Shown piece by piece: positions 1 to 13,992 of a DNA stretch of 64,000 bases. The stretch is from Gossypium raimondii. Lineage: Eukaryota > Streptophyta > Magnoliopsida > Malvales > Malvaceae. Location: positions 49,609,980-49,673,979 of the forward strand of contig NC_068575.1 of assembly GCF_025698545.1 (NCBI RefSeq), given 5' to 3'. The number at the start of each line of letters is the position of its first letter. Positions within the stretch are counted from its first letter, which is position 1. A program made the position numbers and the translations under genes. A model generated the notes under the pieces. It was not told the DNA's origin and did not search any database. It saw only the letters and a list, made by a program, of their open reading frames with translations.

Positions 1-1195
1 ACAATTATTTATCACATATATATGTGATAATTAAATTGTTAATAATGATTTCAACAATTCATTATTAATTCTACTGAAAAATCACTTAAATAAAAAATTG
101 TATATTAAGTTCTTAACAAGAAACAGATGTTTCATATAATAATGAACAAAAAAATTTGTTTCATATAATAATCTCCCATTCTTTTGTCTTGAAGATTTTT
201 CCTTTATTAAGTTGACAGAAAAAGTTCACAAAGGGACGCAAATCTAAGAATGGCAAGAAAGCATGTGAGAGGATAAAGGAATGATTCCATATAAGGTCTT
301 TTAGAGCAAATTGGTAGACAACACCCTAAAAAAAGTTAAAAGAAAAAACCCTGGAAAAATATATATAAAAAAGGGTCTTGTTTTTCATGAAAACCAATAT
401 AATAATTATTATTATAATTATTACACTAATACTTATATATATATATATATAAATAAATAAATAAAGGAGCATAATAATGGATTACATGGACCCATACACC
501 TCTACTAGTATAGATTCTTTTATAGTTTATTTTAGCATTATTGAAAGAAAACATTCTACATTTGAGTTTAGTTTAATTTAATTTAGTTTTTGAGTTTTCA
601 ATTTGTTAATTGTTGTGTGGTTGATAATTGACTTAAGGTACAACTAAAATTACATTTGTCTCACCTTAATATCATATAGCTATCTTGATGTACACTCCTG
701 CCAAACTAAGAAAACAAGTTCATTTTCTTTTCAATATTGAAAATATTTCTATGAGAGAAAGGAAAACGTAGAAAATGGTAATTGATCAACCAAAACAATA
801 GAAACCCAGAAACAAGAACAAAATACCAAAGAAATTAACTAGTAGGATTAAATCTATCTATCTTATAGCAGAGGAATGACTCCAAATTATATGTAAAATA
901 CAGGCTTATAGGGAAAAAAAGATGCAAACATTAACTAAAGAAACAGTTTATAGAAATGAGAAAAGAAAATCCCAATATCTCACAAAGATTATGCAAGTTC
1001 CTCGGATTGAAAACTATTTCATCTCAATTACCTATATATCTGCTCTCTACTGAAAATAAAAATACTTACCATCTTAGACAAATCATCTCTGTATGAATCA
1101 TTTTCCCTTTCAACAATATGTTCCTCTGATTTATGCATATTTATTCTATATATAACATTGATGTAATAAGTATATATATGTATGTATATATGGAA
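1..1195. other. intergenic, 3' of the IBH1-like gene
   Basis: AT-rich DNA with a TA run near 430-450 followed by short AAAT repeats, and no convincing coding exon on either strand. The last few hundred bases probably contain the 3' UTR of the minus-strand gene that ends at 1196. Confidence 0.5.
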
Positions 1196-1732
1196 TTACT
1201 CAAGGGAGTAGAGATTGGCGATTTTTTTCATCACCTGTACCTGTGTGGTGAGGCACTTAATGTAATGCGCAGTTTCATCCAACAAGTTGCATAAATCCAT
1301 GGATTCACCACCTGGAACAAGCTCTCTTAGCTCCTCAGCTTGGACAGCAAGCCCAACATGGTCCTCCTTGTTTTCTTTTTCATGGCTTGTTTTTTCCACG
1401 ATGGCAGCTCGATGATTAGTGGATGTAGTTGTTATTGTAGTAGTAGTGGTAGTACGAGTCTTGATCGATGATCTTCGGCCTGATGAGGCTAAACGACGAC
1501 GGGACTGGCTTCGGAGCTTCCAAAGCGTTGCCCTACTCCAAGTTCTCCTCGACCTAACCGAGTAAGCCATGGACTTGTCAGCTGCAACCTTAATTCTTCG
1601 ATAACGTTGGAAAATCTCTCTGGGAGAAGATGATGATATAGGTTTTTGAGCATTTATTTTAATCAGAGCCCTAAGGAACCTTGCGGTGAACCTGGATTTA
1701 AGAGAACTAGGGTTCAAGTGCTGAGAATCCAT
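1196..1732 (-). CDS. IBH1-like atypical bHLH transcription regulator
   Basis: Single-exon protein of 178 residues. The C-terminal part (about 131-173) has the IBH1 family helix-loop-helix: EELRELVPGG, then a DETAHYIKCL helix and TQVQVMKK. The N-terminal half is strongly basic, with RRIKVAADKSMAYSV at 45-59 and arginine clusters at 60-88, but lacks the glutamate used for E-box contact in canonical bHLH proteins. In the known family, IBH1 and its relatives bind little or no DNA themselves and restrain growth-promoting bHLH factors in brassinosteroid-linked cell elongation; the same role here is inferred. Residues 92-104 are a threonine-rich tract from an ACT/ACA trinucleotide expansion, separating the basic and HLH parts. 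The start is the first in-frame ATG. Family assignment is firm, but the exact orthologue (IBH1, IBL1 or an AIF) cannot be decided by eye. Confidence 0.86.
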   Translation of the reverse strand: MDSQHLNPSSLKSRFTARFLRALIKINAQKPISSSSPREIFQRYRRIKVAADKSMAYSVRSRRTWSRATLWKLRSQSRRRLASSGRRSSIKTRTTTTTTITTTSTNHRAAIVEKTSHEKENKEDHVGLAVQAEELRELVPGGESMDLCNLLDETAHYIKCLTTQVQVMKKIANLYSLE

Positions 1733-4700
1733 GATGGGTTTTTCTAGAGTATTAACTATCTAGGGTTTTCTTTTATATGAAGGTTGGATAAGAAGATATA
1801 TATAATAACTAACTGTCGTACAGGGTTTTCCTTTTTTGGATGGATCAGAGGGTCAAATGAAAAATTAGTTGAGCAGGGGGGAGAAGGAATTGAAGAGAGA
1901 TGTGATTTTCTGACACAGAGGGGGGGCCAGTTGCCCAGAAATGATCTCAAGGACAAAAATCTCAACTTTTTAGTTTTTTCTGACAAATTCTGACACAGTA
2001 TCTATATAGACCAACCAGACAACAAGAAAGACATGGATGTTTGGCAAAGGGAAATTTCAGAAAACTAAACTCATGTGAGTGAGAGGAGATTGGAAATGGG
2101 AGGTGTAAAGAGGAAGGAGACTTTATGATTCAACCTTTGATAAGCATTGGTTATAAACACCAGTTAAAAAATATTATTATTTATTCTATATAAATATCGT
2201 TTTAAACCGATTTCACTAGACAGGGATTAATAATGATATACAATATATTTGAATTACACGTTTCAGCTTTCGTTTTCAGTTTGGGGTTTTGGAGATGAGA
2301 GGTAAAGTGAGTGTATGTGGGGCTGAAATAGCCAACCACCATATGATCGCACATGGTTCCATTCTCCCACTTGGATTAATGTGGGGTCTCTTTGTTTTTT
2401 TTTTTTGGTGGGGGGTCTTCAATCTTTCGTCTTGCTTTCTCTCCCCTCACATTTTGTTTTGTTTTGCCGTGAATCATTATTATTTCCTTGGTAAACTTTG
2501 AATGCCTTAACCTTTTGCCTGTCGACTGGTATCAATGTTGGGTGTGTTTTGATCATTAATCTCGCCCTAATTTTCCTCTCAGTGTTGGCCATTTCGGACA
2601 AATGATATTGATCGATGGTATATATAGATAGATAGTCGACATGGAGTGATGTTTTGAGCAGTGGAGGTTTAGGATGTCGGCACTCGGCCACCGAATGGGC
2701 CAAATCACATAGAATGTACGGAAGGGGGAGAAATCAGTCATGTGGTCATCAGTTTCTTCACTATATCCATTAACCTTAACCGGTCCTACTCCTATGAAAA
2801 TCCTCAAAATTTTGTCCCCGTTCAACCCTCCAAAAAAGGGTGTTGTTTTATTTTTATTTTTTTATCGTCAGAAAATTGTTTGACCACTCAATTGAGCGGA
2901 TTTTATTTGCATTGGAGGAACAGCAAGAAAGGACGACCTAGTCAGAATGTCTCCCATATATTGGTTTGTTTTTTCTTATCCAATTTTATTTGAATGAGTT
3001 TGTTTCTAATATCTGACTGCTTTTTTGCTGATTCAAATTCAATTATATAATCATCATTTGTTTTTCACCAATCATCCTAGTATTAGAGCCCTGTTTCATT
3101 GGGAAATAGCCCTACAAAATTTGTTCTTTGTTATAGTTGTAATGCAGCTCTTGTAGATTTTCAAGTTAGAAAGCTAGTTAGTATTTGCATGCCCTTTCTT
3201 CCTTCCTCTCCTCCTGCTGATAAGCTTGGAACAAATATATATATATATATGGGATCATTTTCACTCAACAAGCGGGTATAAATGATGTCATTTATATTTG
3301 GGATAAAGTAAAATAATCATAAAATAATTAGAAAGAATGTTTAGTATTATTTAGACCTATTTCTGGAGTTTTTAAATTTCACCATAAAATAATTGTCCTA
3401 TAAGTATATGTTGAAATATTGGAGTATAATTAAAAAAGAGAAAGGATAGAGAGAATGAAGAAATAAGGGAAGTGGGGGAATTCTCATAATCTCATAAATG
3501 TAAAAGAAATATATAGAAAGAAAGAGGAGTGAAGGTTTGAGGACCACAATCAAGTGGGCGCATGCATGTGTGAAGGGAGGAAAATGACAAGCTTGGTTCA
3601 AGCTAAGCAAAGGAAGGGATTGGTACTTTAGGGTCATCACAACTTGGAACTGATTATAACCTCCATCTTTGTCTTCGTCTTTCTTTGCTTTGCTTTTAAT
3701 AATTATGATCATCACCAGCTCCTTCTATTTATATTAATATCGTTAACCTTACTCAACACAACTCTAAGGTAAATATATATATAGAGAGAGAGAGAGTGAG
3801 AGAGGTAGGGGTTCTTGCACTGCCACGTCTATGGTAATTAAGGAGGAGGCTTTGTAGCTCCAACGGAGGTGGTGGCGGTAGATACCTGCGGCGGTGGTTG
3901 ATGTTTATTTAGTTAGTTATTTATTTATAGGGTTCGGTTCAACTCCCTATAAGGAAAAAGAAAAGGTGGGTGAGGGGAGTTTGTCTAAGTGTTAACACAT
4001 AGATAGGAGTTTCGTCATAAAATTAATAAACTTTGAAAGCGGAAAGATGAAGCAAATTAACCACTTAATTTTATTCGATGCCATTTGTACCCTCGCTTGT
4101 TTTTTTTCTTCGACAACCATATTTCCAATGAGGTGACAGAATCATTAGGTTTGCCATCACATTAGTATTATATTATAAAATGATATGCTTGTTTAATGAT
4201 ATTAATTAAGATGGCTTTTAAAAAAATATATAATTAATATTTTTTAAAGATTAATATAATACTTATAAATATTGTACCTATTATAATGTTTGAGCTCATG
4301 ATATGATATCACAAAATTACATTTCAAGGAAAGTCTCTTCCAATTACACTATAGATTTGGTTGATAATATTGATCTATCCTAATACATCACCATTTGTAC
4401 CAAATGATAAAATAACCTTTTCTTTAAAATTAAATGTTCTTTTTCTCATCATAACATTTAGAAATTATAAAATATTTTCTTAGGATATATTATTCCTAAT
4501 TAATAATTTATTGTATATATGAATTTATTCTAGCCTTATTTTATTAAACTTTTATTCATTATTATTATTATTTTAATCATTATTTACAAATTGATTTTAC
4601 ATTTAACAAATACGTCTTATTCATTTAATTGATGATAATTAAAATATATTAAATACTAATGGATGAAAATAAATTAAATAATAATGATTAATAAAAGTAA

Positions 4701-5136
4701 TAAATTGACACCTACCCATATATATAAAATGTCATTAAAAGTTTTGAAAAGTAAATTATATAAACAAATTCTAAAAGTATTAGTAAATTTGATTCAAGCA
4801 TGTTAGACGTTTTGTAACGTAAAATAGTAGACTTGTGAAGCTCCTCAATCAAAGAAAGCATAAATTCATTCATTAAAGGAAATTAGTTGGTGGATATAGA
4901 TACATCTAGTCAAATCAATTCTTAATTGCTCATGGTAGGTTAACTATGTTGACTTTTTAAATAATTTTTAAATCTTAAATTAATTAAATTAAAAGATGAG
5001 TAATTATCCGTTGAATTTTTTAAAATTTTATAAATGGGTTGAAGTTGTGATCGGTGTTATTTATATATTTAAAATATTATATATTTAAGGGATAATTTTC
5101 AAATTTACACATGAATTTTGTAGTTGTGAAAGTTTT
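1733..5136. other. intergenic, upstream of the IBH1-like gene
   Basis: Contains the presumed promoter of the minus-strand gene, a GA microsatellite at about 3783-3803, TA runs, and AT-rich DNA. A GC-richer stretch at 3830-3910 (GGTGGTGGCGG) resembles a small exon or 5' leader, but no reading frame of convincing length or splice context was found. Short ORFs here have no recognisable domain. Confidence 0.45.
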
Positions 5137-7709
5137 CATACGGTAACACTCTTTGCCTGACCCGACCGCTGGGTCTGAGCTACAAAATGCTACACTAGTT
5201 ATCGAAGCAACGACGATCAAATAAATATCTAATTCATGTCATTATACATTTAAATATAAGCAAAACACGCACATGATATAATATACAATCAATTTCAAGA
5301 CTTACACGAGCTTATGAATACTCTTATACTAGGAAACACTCGAATTAGGACCAAACTGTAAAATTTTAAAAATTCTTGGATCGACGTCATGATTTCATCA
5401 TTTTCTCGCCGTGACCTGGCCATCTCAATATGTCATGTTGCGACGACATGCATATGCTCATCACAATGCCACTTTCTGAGATGATGACATTGCGACATCA
5501 TAAGTCTGAGGTTGCAATTGACACCTATTTTTGGCTACTTAACTCATTTTAGTAACTAAATTACATGTTTTCAACCAAAACATATTATTACCAACATTCA
5601 TTTGGCCATTTCACTTATGCCAAACCTAATAAAACATGTTAAAATGAACTTGTAACAATTTGAAATTAACCATTTAACTTAACATACAATCCATGTCATT
5701 CATTCAAGTTTCATTTCACCATTTACTTATCTAACCATGACAATTTTACTTACCTTAGATCAATATGTACATAACTATTAATTTTGAGTATCTAGTATCC
5801 AAATGAAAATGGAAATAATCAAATCAACCATACACATAACCTATATTTCAAGCATGACTATCATTTCTACCATTTTACATGCCATTAAGTAAACAAACCA
5901 TTCAAACTATCATACTTATAATCTTTATCATGCCAAAAACTATCAATTGAGATCATTATTCATGCAAGTATCACACAAGACCAAAACATGTATCAGTTTG
6001 ATCACATAGCAAGTCAATTACATAAGTTCCAACAATTATCAACTTATCACATAACATTAACACCAAATTGACCATTTACAGAACAAAGGTCCCTATGTAC
6101 ATGCCACAAAGTCTAGATTTAAAATGAATTTATAATTATTGTCTCGAGATAGTGTGTGTTCTTTTGCTAACTTGGATTTGTAGTTTCGCAAGATGAACAT
6201 CTACAAGGAAGGAAAAACAACTAGAGTAAGCATTAAGAATGCTTAGTAAATTCAAATGGAGTTACTAAACTTACCTTGATCCATTAAAGCATAAAGAAAA
6301 AATATCATGCATTTTGGCATTCAAATGTGGCTATTCTTAGCACATATTAGCACATCCAAGTACATGTCAACATTATCAAGTAAATAGGTTAGTCACGTTT
6401 ACAAATAATGAGGAAGATTTAAGACATTAAGGTAATCCAATACTTATCACATATCAAATATCAAATATATACCATCACATATCCAATTTGCATCTAAATT
6501 TTCATTTCCGTTTATTTGAACATCGCTCGACGGAACTATAGTAAAAGAGACTCAGATACACAAGAATAAGTTGCTCACACAAGCTAACATTATAATAGAA
6601 TTGCTCACATAAGCTGATATTATATCAAGGTTACTTGTCCGAGCTAAACCTACATATAACCCGAGAATCTATAAAAATGCTAGATCTCGCAATAACATGT
6701 AAAATCTTTGATTAAACACACGTATAACCCTAATAGCATGTCATACGTATCTTAATATTTTACTAAGTTCACACAGGCATCATTTCCGTATACATATATC
6801 ATTACCAATATCTGAATATAATTACGTATTTCATTTACTAGACCAATAATCAACCAACATTTACAATTGTACTATGTACTACCTCACAATATCCAGTGTT
6901 TATGTAGCTTTTCAATTCAATCCAATTTAAATAATATGTGCCAAATTCACTGAATTCTAATTAAATCTAACTCATAGATAAATTTAAGCATAATTAAAAC
7001 ATAAAATAAAATAGGGTGGCAAGTTCCATATAAAGTTCTCTGTTCAAAATATGTAAAGTGGGTACTTTAGGGGGCTAATCCACAATTCTAGCTTTTCTTC
7101 GATCAACTCTACTTCGATTCGATTCTTAATCTAAGCAATCATTTTATATCATCAATCAATACCAAATATCTCCTTACTATTTGTGATATGCATTAGTCTA
7201 TATAAACTCGATTTTTTGATATCTCAAAATTTTTACATTTTATTCAATTTAGTCTCTGAACTCAAAATAGTTATAACTTTCAAATTCCTATCTTCGAATT
7301 AAAATTTGATTCCATATATTCTAATTAGGGATCTTATACTTTTATTTTTAACATGATTTCATTACAAATTTTACATTTATTCAATTTGGTTACTAATGTA
7401 ACAAAGTTAACAAACAAACTAAATTAACTTTACAATCTAGTCCTTTGCATATACTAAGCTTAAAATCTATCAATTTCAAGCCTAATCCTTCAAGAAATCA
7501 ACAATGACAACTTTCAAAAACTTTAACAGTTTTACAAATTGGTACACGAGCTAGTTAAATCAAGCTCCCATTACCTCAAATATATAAAAGTTACAAGAAA
7601 AAGACTTGAATTTTCTTACCAATCAATGGTCGAATGTTTTAGATTATCTTATATTTTCTTCTCCCTTTTTGGGTAAAAATGGAGAGTTGACGAAGAAGAT
7701 GACTTTGTC

Positions 7710-10626
7710 TGTAATGGCCCAAATTCAAAATTATCGGAATAGTGGTTTCGTAACCACAAATCCGATTTAAAGAGAAATTTATTTTAATATTTTTGCATGA
7801 ATATTGATATGATAGGAAAAATCGTATGAGAATATCGATAGAAAAATTTTACTGATTAAGCGGTTAGTTAGAAAAGGAAATTACTGAAGAAATTAGGTAA
7901 AAATAAGATATCGAGACTTCGATCTCGTAAAACCGAGTCAAAAATATTTTTATAAATATTTATGAAGTGTTAGTAATATGGTATTAAAATTTCGTTAGAA
8001 AATTTTAATGTTTGGGTAGTCAATTAAGTAAAAAGGACTAAATTGAAAAATGTGTAAAAGTTACTAGAGGGATTAAATAGCTCAATTGTGAAATGAGGAG
8101 GGATATAAATTGCAAATAACCCCAAAAGGAGATATTTTGGGCGGCATACGCTGAGAAAAATCAGGAGAATTGAAGAAATAAGGGTAAAATTGGAATATTA
8201 CAAAATTTGCTTTAAAAGTTAGGACTAAAGTGGAATTATCTAGATTTCTCTTTATTTTTCTGCACTCTCATCAGCCAAAAAAACGTCCTAAGGGTTTCTT
8301 CAAGCTGGTTTTTCATAATTTTTGCACCAAGTGAGTTAATTCTTGCCTTTTTCTTATAATTTTTGTGTTTCTAGGACTTTTACAACTAGGTCCTATTACT
8401 AAATTCATTAGTTTTTGATTTTATGAATGATATTGAAAGTTGATATGAATATGTGCTGGAAGTTTATGAGGAAATAGGATGAAATTGATGCTTTAATTTG
8501 TTTATGATATGATTTTATTAGGTAATTCCAATAGAAATTGATTTGTAGGACCTAATTGTGAAAAAGTTTGGAATTAAAGTTTAGTGCTGAAATTCTGATT
8601 TCCAAAGGTTATAAGGTAGTTTAAAGTGATATAATAAAGTGTTGATTGAGAAAAATCAGCTCAATTGAGAGGTTAATTGAGCAGGGACGAAATTATCATT
8701 GTTGAAAGTTTAAGGGAAAAATGGTAATTAACACCATACACTAAAACAGTTTTGGACAGCAGCAGTACTCTAACTTTGAAAATTCACCAAAAATTGTAGA
8801 GATCTAATTAGAGGATGAATAAAATATGAAATTAAATCTTATTGAGTCTAATTTCTTATAAAAGAAACGGTGTAAGCAATGGAATTGTAAATCATGAGAT
8901 ATAATAGATTTTGTGAGACAAGGTCAGAATGAATTCGGGTTCCCCTGTTCTGACTTTGGAAAATCATTAAAAATTGTACAAAAATTATTATGAGTTATAA
9001 TTTATATGTTTAGAATCCTTAATGAGTCTATTTTCTGAAGAAATAAAGGGAAGCATCATCCTAATTCTGTACTGTGAGATAATTAATTTTTAGTGAAGAG
9101 GGGTCAGAACTGTCATACAGTGAAACAGGGGAAACTTTAAAGAATAAACTGTACTTATTGGCTAAACCGAAAATTCTGAAATTTTTATGGTAAGAAGATA
9201 TATGAGTCTAGTTTCAGGGAAAATTAACGGATCTTAATTTTGAGTTCCGTACCTCAAGATATAAATAATTTAGTGACTGTGACTCAGTGAGGCAGCTTTG
9301 ACTGCACTATAAATAATAATGGAATTGTAGAGAAAGTTACATATGAACATGAAATGTATTAGATTAATGATTAAATTTATTTATTTAGATCCGGAAAATT
9401 CAAATACGAAGCAAGATCGAGGAAAAGAAAAAGTTCGGGATTAGTAGATTTTTGGTTACGAACAAGTGTCGAGGTAAGTTCGTGTAACTTGAATTATATT
9501 CATAAATGCTTGAAATGTTTGTTATTGATGTGAATATGATTTGGATGTTTATTGTATGATAACTGATGAAGTATTGATATTCTGGATGAAAAGAGGAAAT
9601 AAATCCCGGTTGAATGAAAGGAAAATTCGATGGATCTCTGAAAAGGAATTGACGGTAAAAAGGATCTAGCCCGGACGGGTGATCCTATCCTGATATAGCC
9701 CTCCCGAAAAATATGTGGAAAATGGATTTAGCCCGGACGGGTAATCCGAATTAGGGTCTGAATTTAGCTTTCGATCGGTATTCAGATTCAAACTCATTAG
9801 AGTAATTGTCGTTGCAGGATTTAGCTTTGACCGGTAATCCCGACAATACTCTATGAGTTTATATTACAGGATTTAGCTCGACGGTAATCCATTGTAAGGA
9901 TGAGGTTCATGGAGTGTGCTCTCGAAATGGAAATGTGCGCGCATGAATATGAATTGACGGACCCGGATTTGTACACTTAGGTGTACCCCTGAAAATCCAT
10001 CGAAATTCCAAGTAGTTCAACGGGATAAATATGGAAACATAACATGGGAATGGAAATCATGGAATTGATGAGCTCATCAATCACGATATATATTATTGAT
10101 ACATGGAAATTATTAGACTAACTTGAATGTTGAGTTTGTGTATGATAGGGGAATAATGTGTTGAATGGGTGTATGAATGTTTATTGCATTATGTTAAAAA
10201 TATTAGGTAAGTATAATTCATGTTACATGAGCTTACTAAGCACAGAGTGCTTACCCTGTTTCTTTTTCCCCCTGTTTGTAGAGTTGAGAGCTTGGAGGTC
10301 GGATTTGGTCGGAGACGCATCACACTATCAATCTCAAGATCTCGGTACATAAAGAAACTTTATTTTGGAAATCAATGGCATGTATAAGCTAGTACAGTAG
10401 ATGTTAATGTGGAATGAATGTATGGTTAGCCATTGGTATGGCTAACAAATTTTGGTTTTGGTATGTGATAAGATTATTTTATGAATACGGTAAGTCTATC
10501 TTGAAAATATTTTGAAATGAATTGGTTGTGTTGGATTAGTCTCGGTTTAAAAAAAAATTTATTCGGAAAAATCTGGTAATGCCTCATACTCTATTTCGGC
10601 GACGAATACAGGTAGGGGGTATTACA
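7710..10626 (+). mobile_element. inner solo LTR nested in the outer LTR
   Basis: A 2917-bp solo LTR opening TGTAATGGCCC and ending GGGGGTATTACA, with a perfect 5-bp target duplication TTGTC at 7705-7709 and 10627-10631. It lies in the opposite orientation to its host LTR and inserted later. Near the 3' part it holds a TTACTAAGC motif and a block reading CATCACACTATC followed by CTCGGTA; the 49.9-kb LTR carries similar blocks, so the two are related. No protein-coding domain is visible; short ORFs inside are incidental. Confidence 0.88.
9661..9900 (+). repeat. hairpin-forming tandem array in the inner solo LTR
   Basis: Four to five diverged units of the form GGATTTAGC...GGTAATCC. The outer arms GGATT/AATCC can pair and the centre of two units reads CCCGGACGGG, a second short stem. 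Units lie at about 9661, 9723, 9817 and 9869. Confidence 0.65.
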
Positions 10627-11046
10627 TTGTCATTCCCAAATTTGACTTATATAGTTGGATTAGTATGTAATTAATTTGATTTAATTAACTTAAACATACA
10701 TTTATTAACTTAAGCTAATCACCAAGCTTAATTAGTGGAAAATGTCATCATCATCCATAATTCATATTGCAAAATGGTTTATTTACCATTTCAGATCTTT
10801 GGCTAATTGCTATTTAAGCCCCCAAGCATTTGGCCAATTAAAAACCTATAGCGATTGAAATTTTACAATTTAGACCCTAAGCCTTAATTAACTATTAATT
10901 TGACGAAATTTCTTGACCAAACTTTGATGTAACAATATATTAGATGTGCAAATATTAATGTTTAATATTTACATCCTCGATTTACGGAAATGAGGTTCCA
11001 AAACTAAATTTTCTGGTACCACTGAAAACCAAACTATTACACATAC

Positions 11047-13992
11047 CATGCATTTAAAAAAATTGCTATAGCTTATTAATGATATATAGAACATTTATTG
11101 GTTACTTGCATCATACATCCTTGGACTATATCGATCTTTTAAAGTGGTTCTCAAATTTCAAAGTGATTTAATTGAATCCTTAAAATGTCAATATCATATC
11201 AATCAAGTCCTATCGACCTAACGTTAGTTGAAGTGTTGTATATCAAACTTGATATGATGTAGAGCATATTCAAAATACATAAACCAAATTTTAAATGTGT
11301 ACATCTACTAAAATTACAATTTAGATTTGAGGAGTTAAAAAGAACATACAAAGCCATTAAAATTTATCATGACTATTTTTTAAACATTAAATATGTAATA
11401 TGTCATATCTAAGTTATGCATACAATAAGTACTTAAAATTCGATCAACATATTTTAAATACTATCTATATTATATCCAAGTTAACTTTTGATGCCCAAAA
11501 TGATGACTAAATCAAATGAAAGTCTTGATTAATACAATACTAATACGTTAGAAAAAATTAAAATATTTTAAATTTGAAGATTAATTTAAAATCTAAACTA
11601 TAATTTGGAGACCTCTACTAAAACAAAATTAACATTTATTGTATTCAATTAGAAATCTCATCACATGCTTATGCATGTGGAAACTAACCTTAGAACACAA
11701 ATGTGTGTTTAAAGATGCCATACAATAAACAATGAAACTTATGATGCGAAACTAACAAATAATAACATATGAAGTATTTACGTTATTAAAATGGAAAAAA
11801 TAGATTAAATTGATTACCATGATGTTGTCATCAATACATTAACTCATTGAAATATATTATTAATCTAATAAAGTGTGCAGAATAAAATTAAAATGTATAC
11901 AAATTTCAAAATGTAATTGGCATAGGTTCAAATCCCATAATAGACATATTTTTATTGGTTTTTTAAAGTGAAAAGACTAAAATACCCTCAAACAATTTTA
12001 CTTGTTTTAATTACATAAAGGCATTCCCGTAATTTTCTAACCGAGTTGGTGCCTAGTTGACTCGTGAGTCGTGACACCAACTCAGTCAAGAGTTTAAATA
12101 ATAGTACAGGTACAGTTGATGGAGATAATAAATTGTACATATTAAAATAGAAATGTATAAAACATTTTAAAATGAAGTTTCGGTTAGTGGTAAATTTTAG
12201 ATTTACTAATCTAATTGGTATGAGTTCAAATATTGTATATGCATATTTTTCTTAAAATAAAAGACTAAAATACTCGAATAATAAGATTTATTTTAATTAC
12301 GAATGACATTTTCATAATTTTCTAATCGAGTTGGTACTCGATTAACTCGTGACACCAAATAAGAGATTTCATTAATATTATAGATTCTAAGTTGGGTAAA
12401 CTATAGTAGAGTTACCCTTTGAAAGAATAATATCTAATTTATTGTAGTGTATATAACCTTTTTCCTGTATACCTTTTACTAATTGAAAACTTCTTCTCCA
12501 ATACATATAGTTTACATATTTTTATATTTTTAATTATATTAAATTTAGAATAAAAAATTACTTTTGAAAATATCTACTAATAAGGATTACAATATTATAT
12601 ATAGTTAAACATTTAATTAAACTTACTACTATCATATTTTCATCATAAAATTAAATTGAAAAAAAAAAGAATAAAGTGACAGACAAACATTCAAATAAAA
12701 TGAAAATGGAAGCTCAGCTGGCAGCCATAGCCCATATAGGATAGGGGAAGCTCTGTTTCTTTTTTTATCCATTAGGGTTAGCCTACAAATGGGAAACTAA
12801 ACAAGAACATGGGTGGGGCTAAGCTTTTTGCCTTGCCTACTGTTTGATTTAAAAAAAAAAGTTTTTTACAATAACTAAAAGCTCTTAGGATTAGACTAAC
12901 CACCTAATAAGTATGCTTAGTTTCAGATTATCACCATCCTTCCACATGCTTCCTAGGTTTGCTTAATTTAATTCCTCTTTTTCTTTTTTGTTAGGGCCAC
13001 TTCTTTTCTTGCTATCATTACTATTATTAATTTATTTATTATTGATTTTGGGTTATGATTCCAATTCCCAAAACAGGTGTTATTCTTATTATTTTGAAAC
13101 TCTTTTAATCAATGTCCTTCCATTCATTTTCTAGTAATTCTTTTTAATATATATTGATGACCATTAGACTTAAAATAAGTTTACTTACTTTCCTTTCTGT
13201 ACTACTAGTATTTAATAATCGTTGCGTTCAAATAAGTTATGCATATCAAATTTAGTGTAACGTAAGAAGATTAATTATTAAATAATGAAAAGTTTACGTT
13301 ATGAATATTTCTGGCTATAGAGCAGGGAAAATTAATAAATATTAGCAATTTTATATAACAAATGTATAATGTTAATTGGGTAAAAGTTGAAGTGATGTCA
13401 ATAGAGCGCACTAAGAATATATATTTTTAAAATTCATGAAAGTCAATCCGTAAATAAAATAATAATATAAAATTAAATTGAGCAGAAGAAGGTCTAAAGC
13501 TACTTTGAGAAGTTTGGTAGGGGACCACCGTTGTTTTCCTCGCTTCTTTTTGGAGCCTGGCATGAAAAGTCAAATGAGGAGCGGATTAGCTGTCCGTCGA
13601 ATTTTCATGCCCCCAGTCAAGATATTTTCTACGCTCATCCGCGTTTCAATAACATAGCTCCACAAACACTGCTCTATTTAGTTAATACATAGTTACAATA
13701 AGATGGCATTGCCTTACAATCACTTTATATGAGAACCACATAGTTACAGATTGTCAGAAGAGCAGAAAAGGAGATTAAAAAAAGAAGGGAAATTCGCTAT
13801 TCACATAGGCATTTGCATTTTTTTTTTTTTTTTTTTGCAAAATTTGCATGAACACCCCGATTTCTGTAATGTCATACAACAATCTTTGCAATCAAATTCG
13901 AATCCATAACGGGAGTGCTATGAAGAGAAAACATAAAAAAAAGAAAAGAAAAGGAAAACAATGTTTTCAGCACTTACTTATACATTCTTATT
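11047..13992. other. intergenic, 3' of the fimbrin gene
   Basis: AT-rich, with no recognisable coding exon. Contains the direct repeat listed separately (11911-12365). The part nearest 13992 is presumably the fimbrin 3' UTR and contains a run of T at about 13820-13836. Confidence 0.45.
11911..12365 (+). repeat. diverged direct repeat, possibly tRNA-derived
   Basis: Two related segments (about 11911-12095 and 12211-12365) share the order: AATTGG, GTTCAAAT, a T-rich block, AAAAGACTAAAATAC, ATTTTCTAA, CGAGTTGGT, and GTGACACCAA. In the first, GGTTCAAATCC matches a Pol III box B; upstream of the second, GGTTAGTGGTAA resembles a box A. They could be two SINE copies or ends of a small LTR element. 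Divergence is too high to decide by eye. Confidence 0.4.

Larger units (their letters stand above)
5142..11041 (-). mobile_element. outer solo LTR (Ty3-like), split by a nested LTR
   Basis: A solo LTR of about 2.98 kb (5142-7709 plus 10632-11041) interrupted by the element at 7710-10626. The flanking 5-bp target duplication CATAC is perfect (5137-5141 and 11042-11046). Read on the minus strand it opens TGTAATAG at 11041 and closes with GTGTTACC at 5142, the terminal CA having mutated to CC. No gag, pol, primer site or second LTR is present, so it was probably produced by LTR-LTR recombination. A degenerate array (TTGCTCACACAAGCT and variants) lies at about 6570-6660. The 3' end of a related LTR recurs at 40727-40933. 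Confidence 0.8.

Noticed and set aside
3830-3910. GC-richer GGTGGTGGCGG stretch as an exon
   Set aside because: Neither strand gives a frame of useful length with splice sites or a recognised motif.
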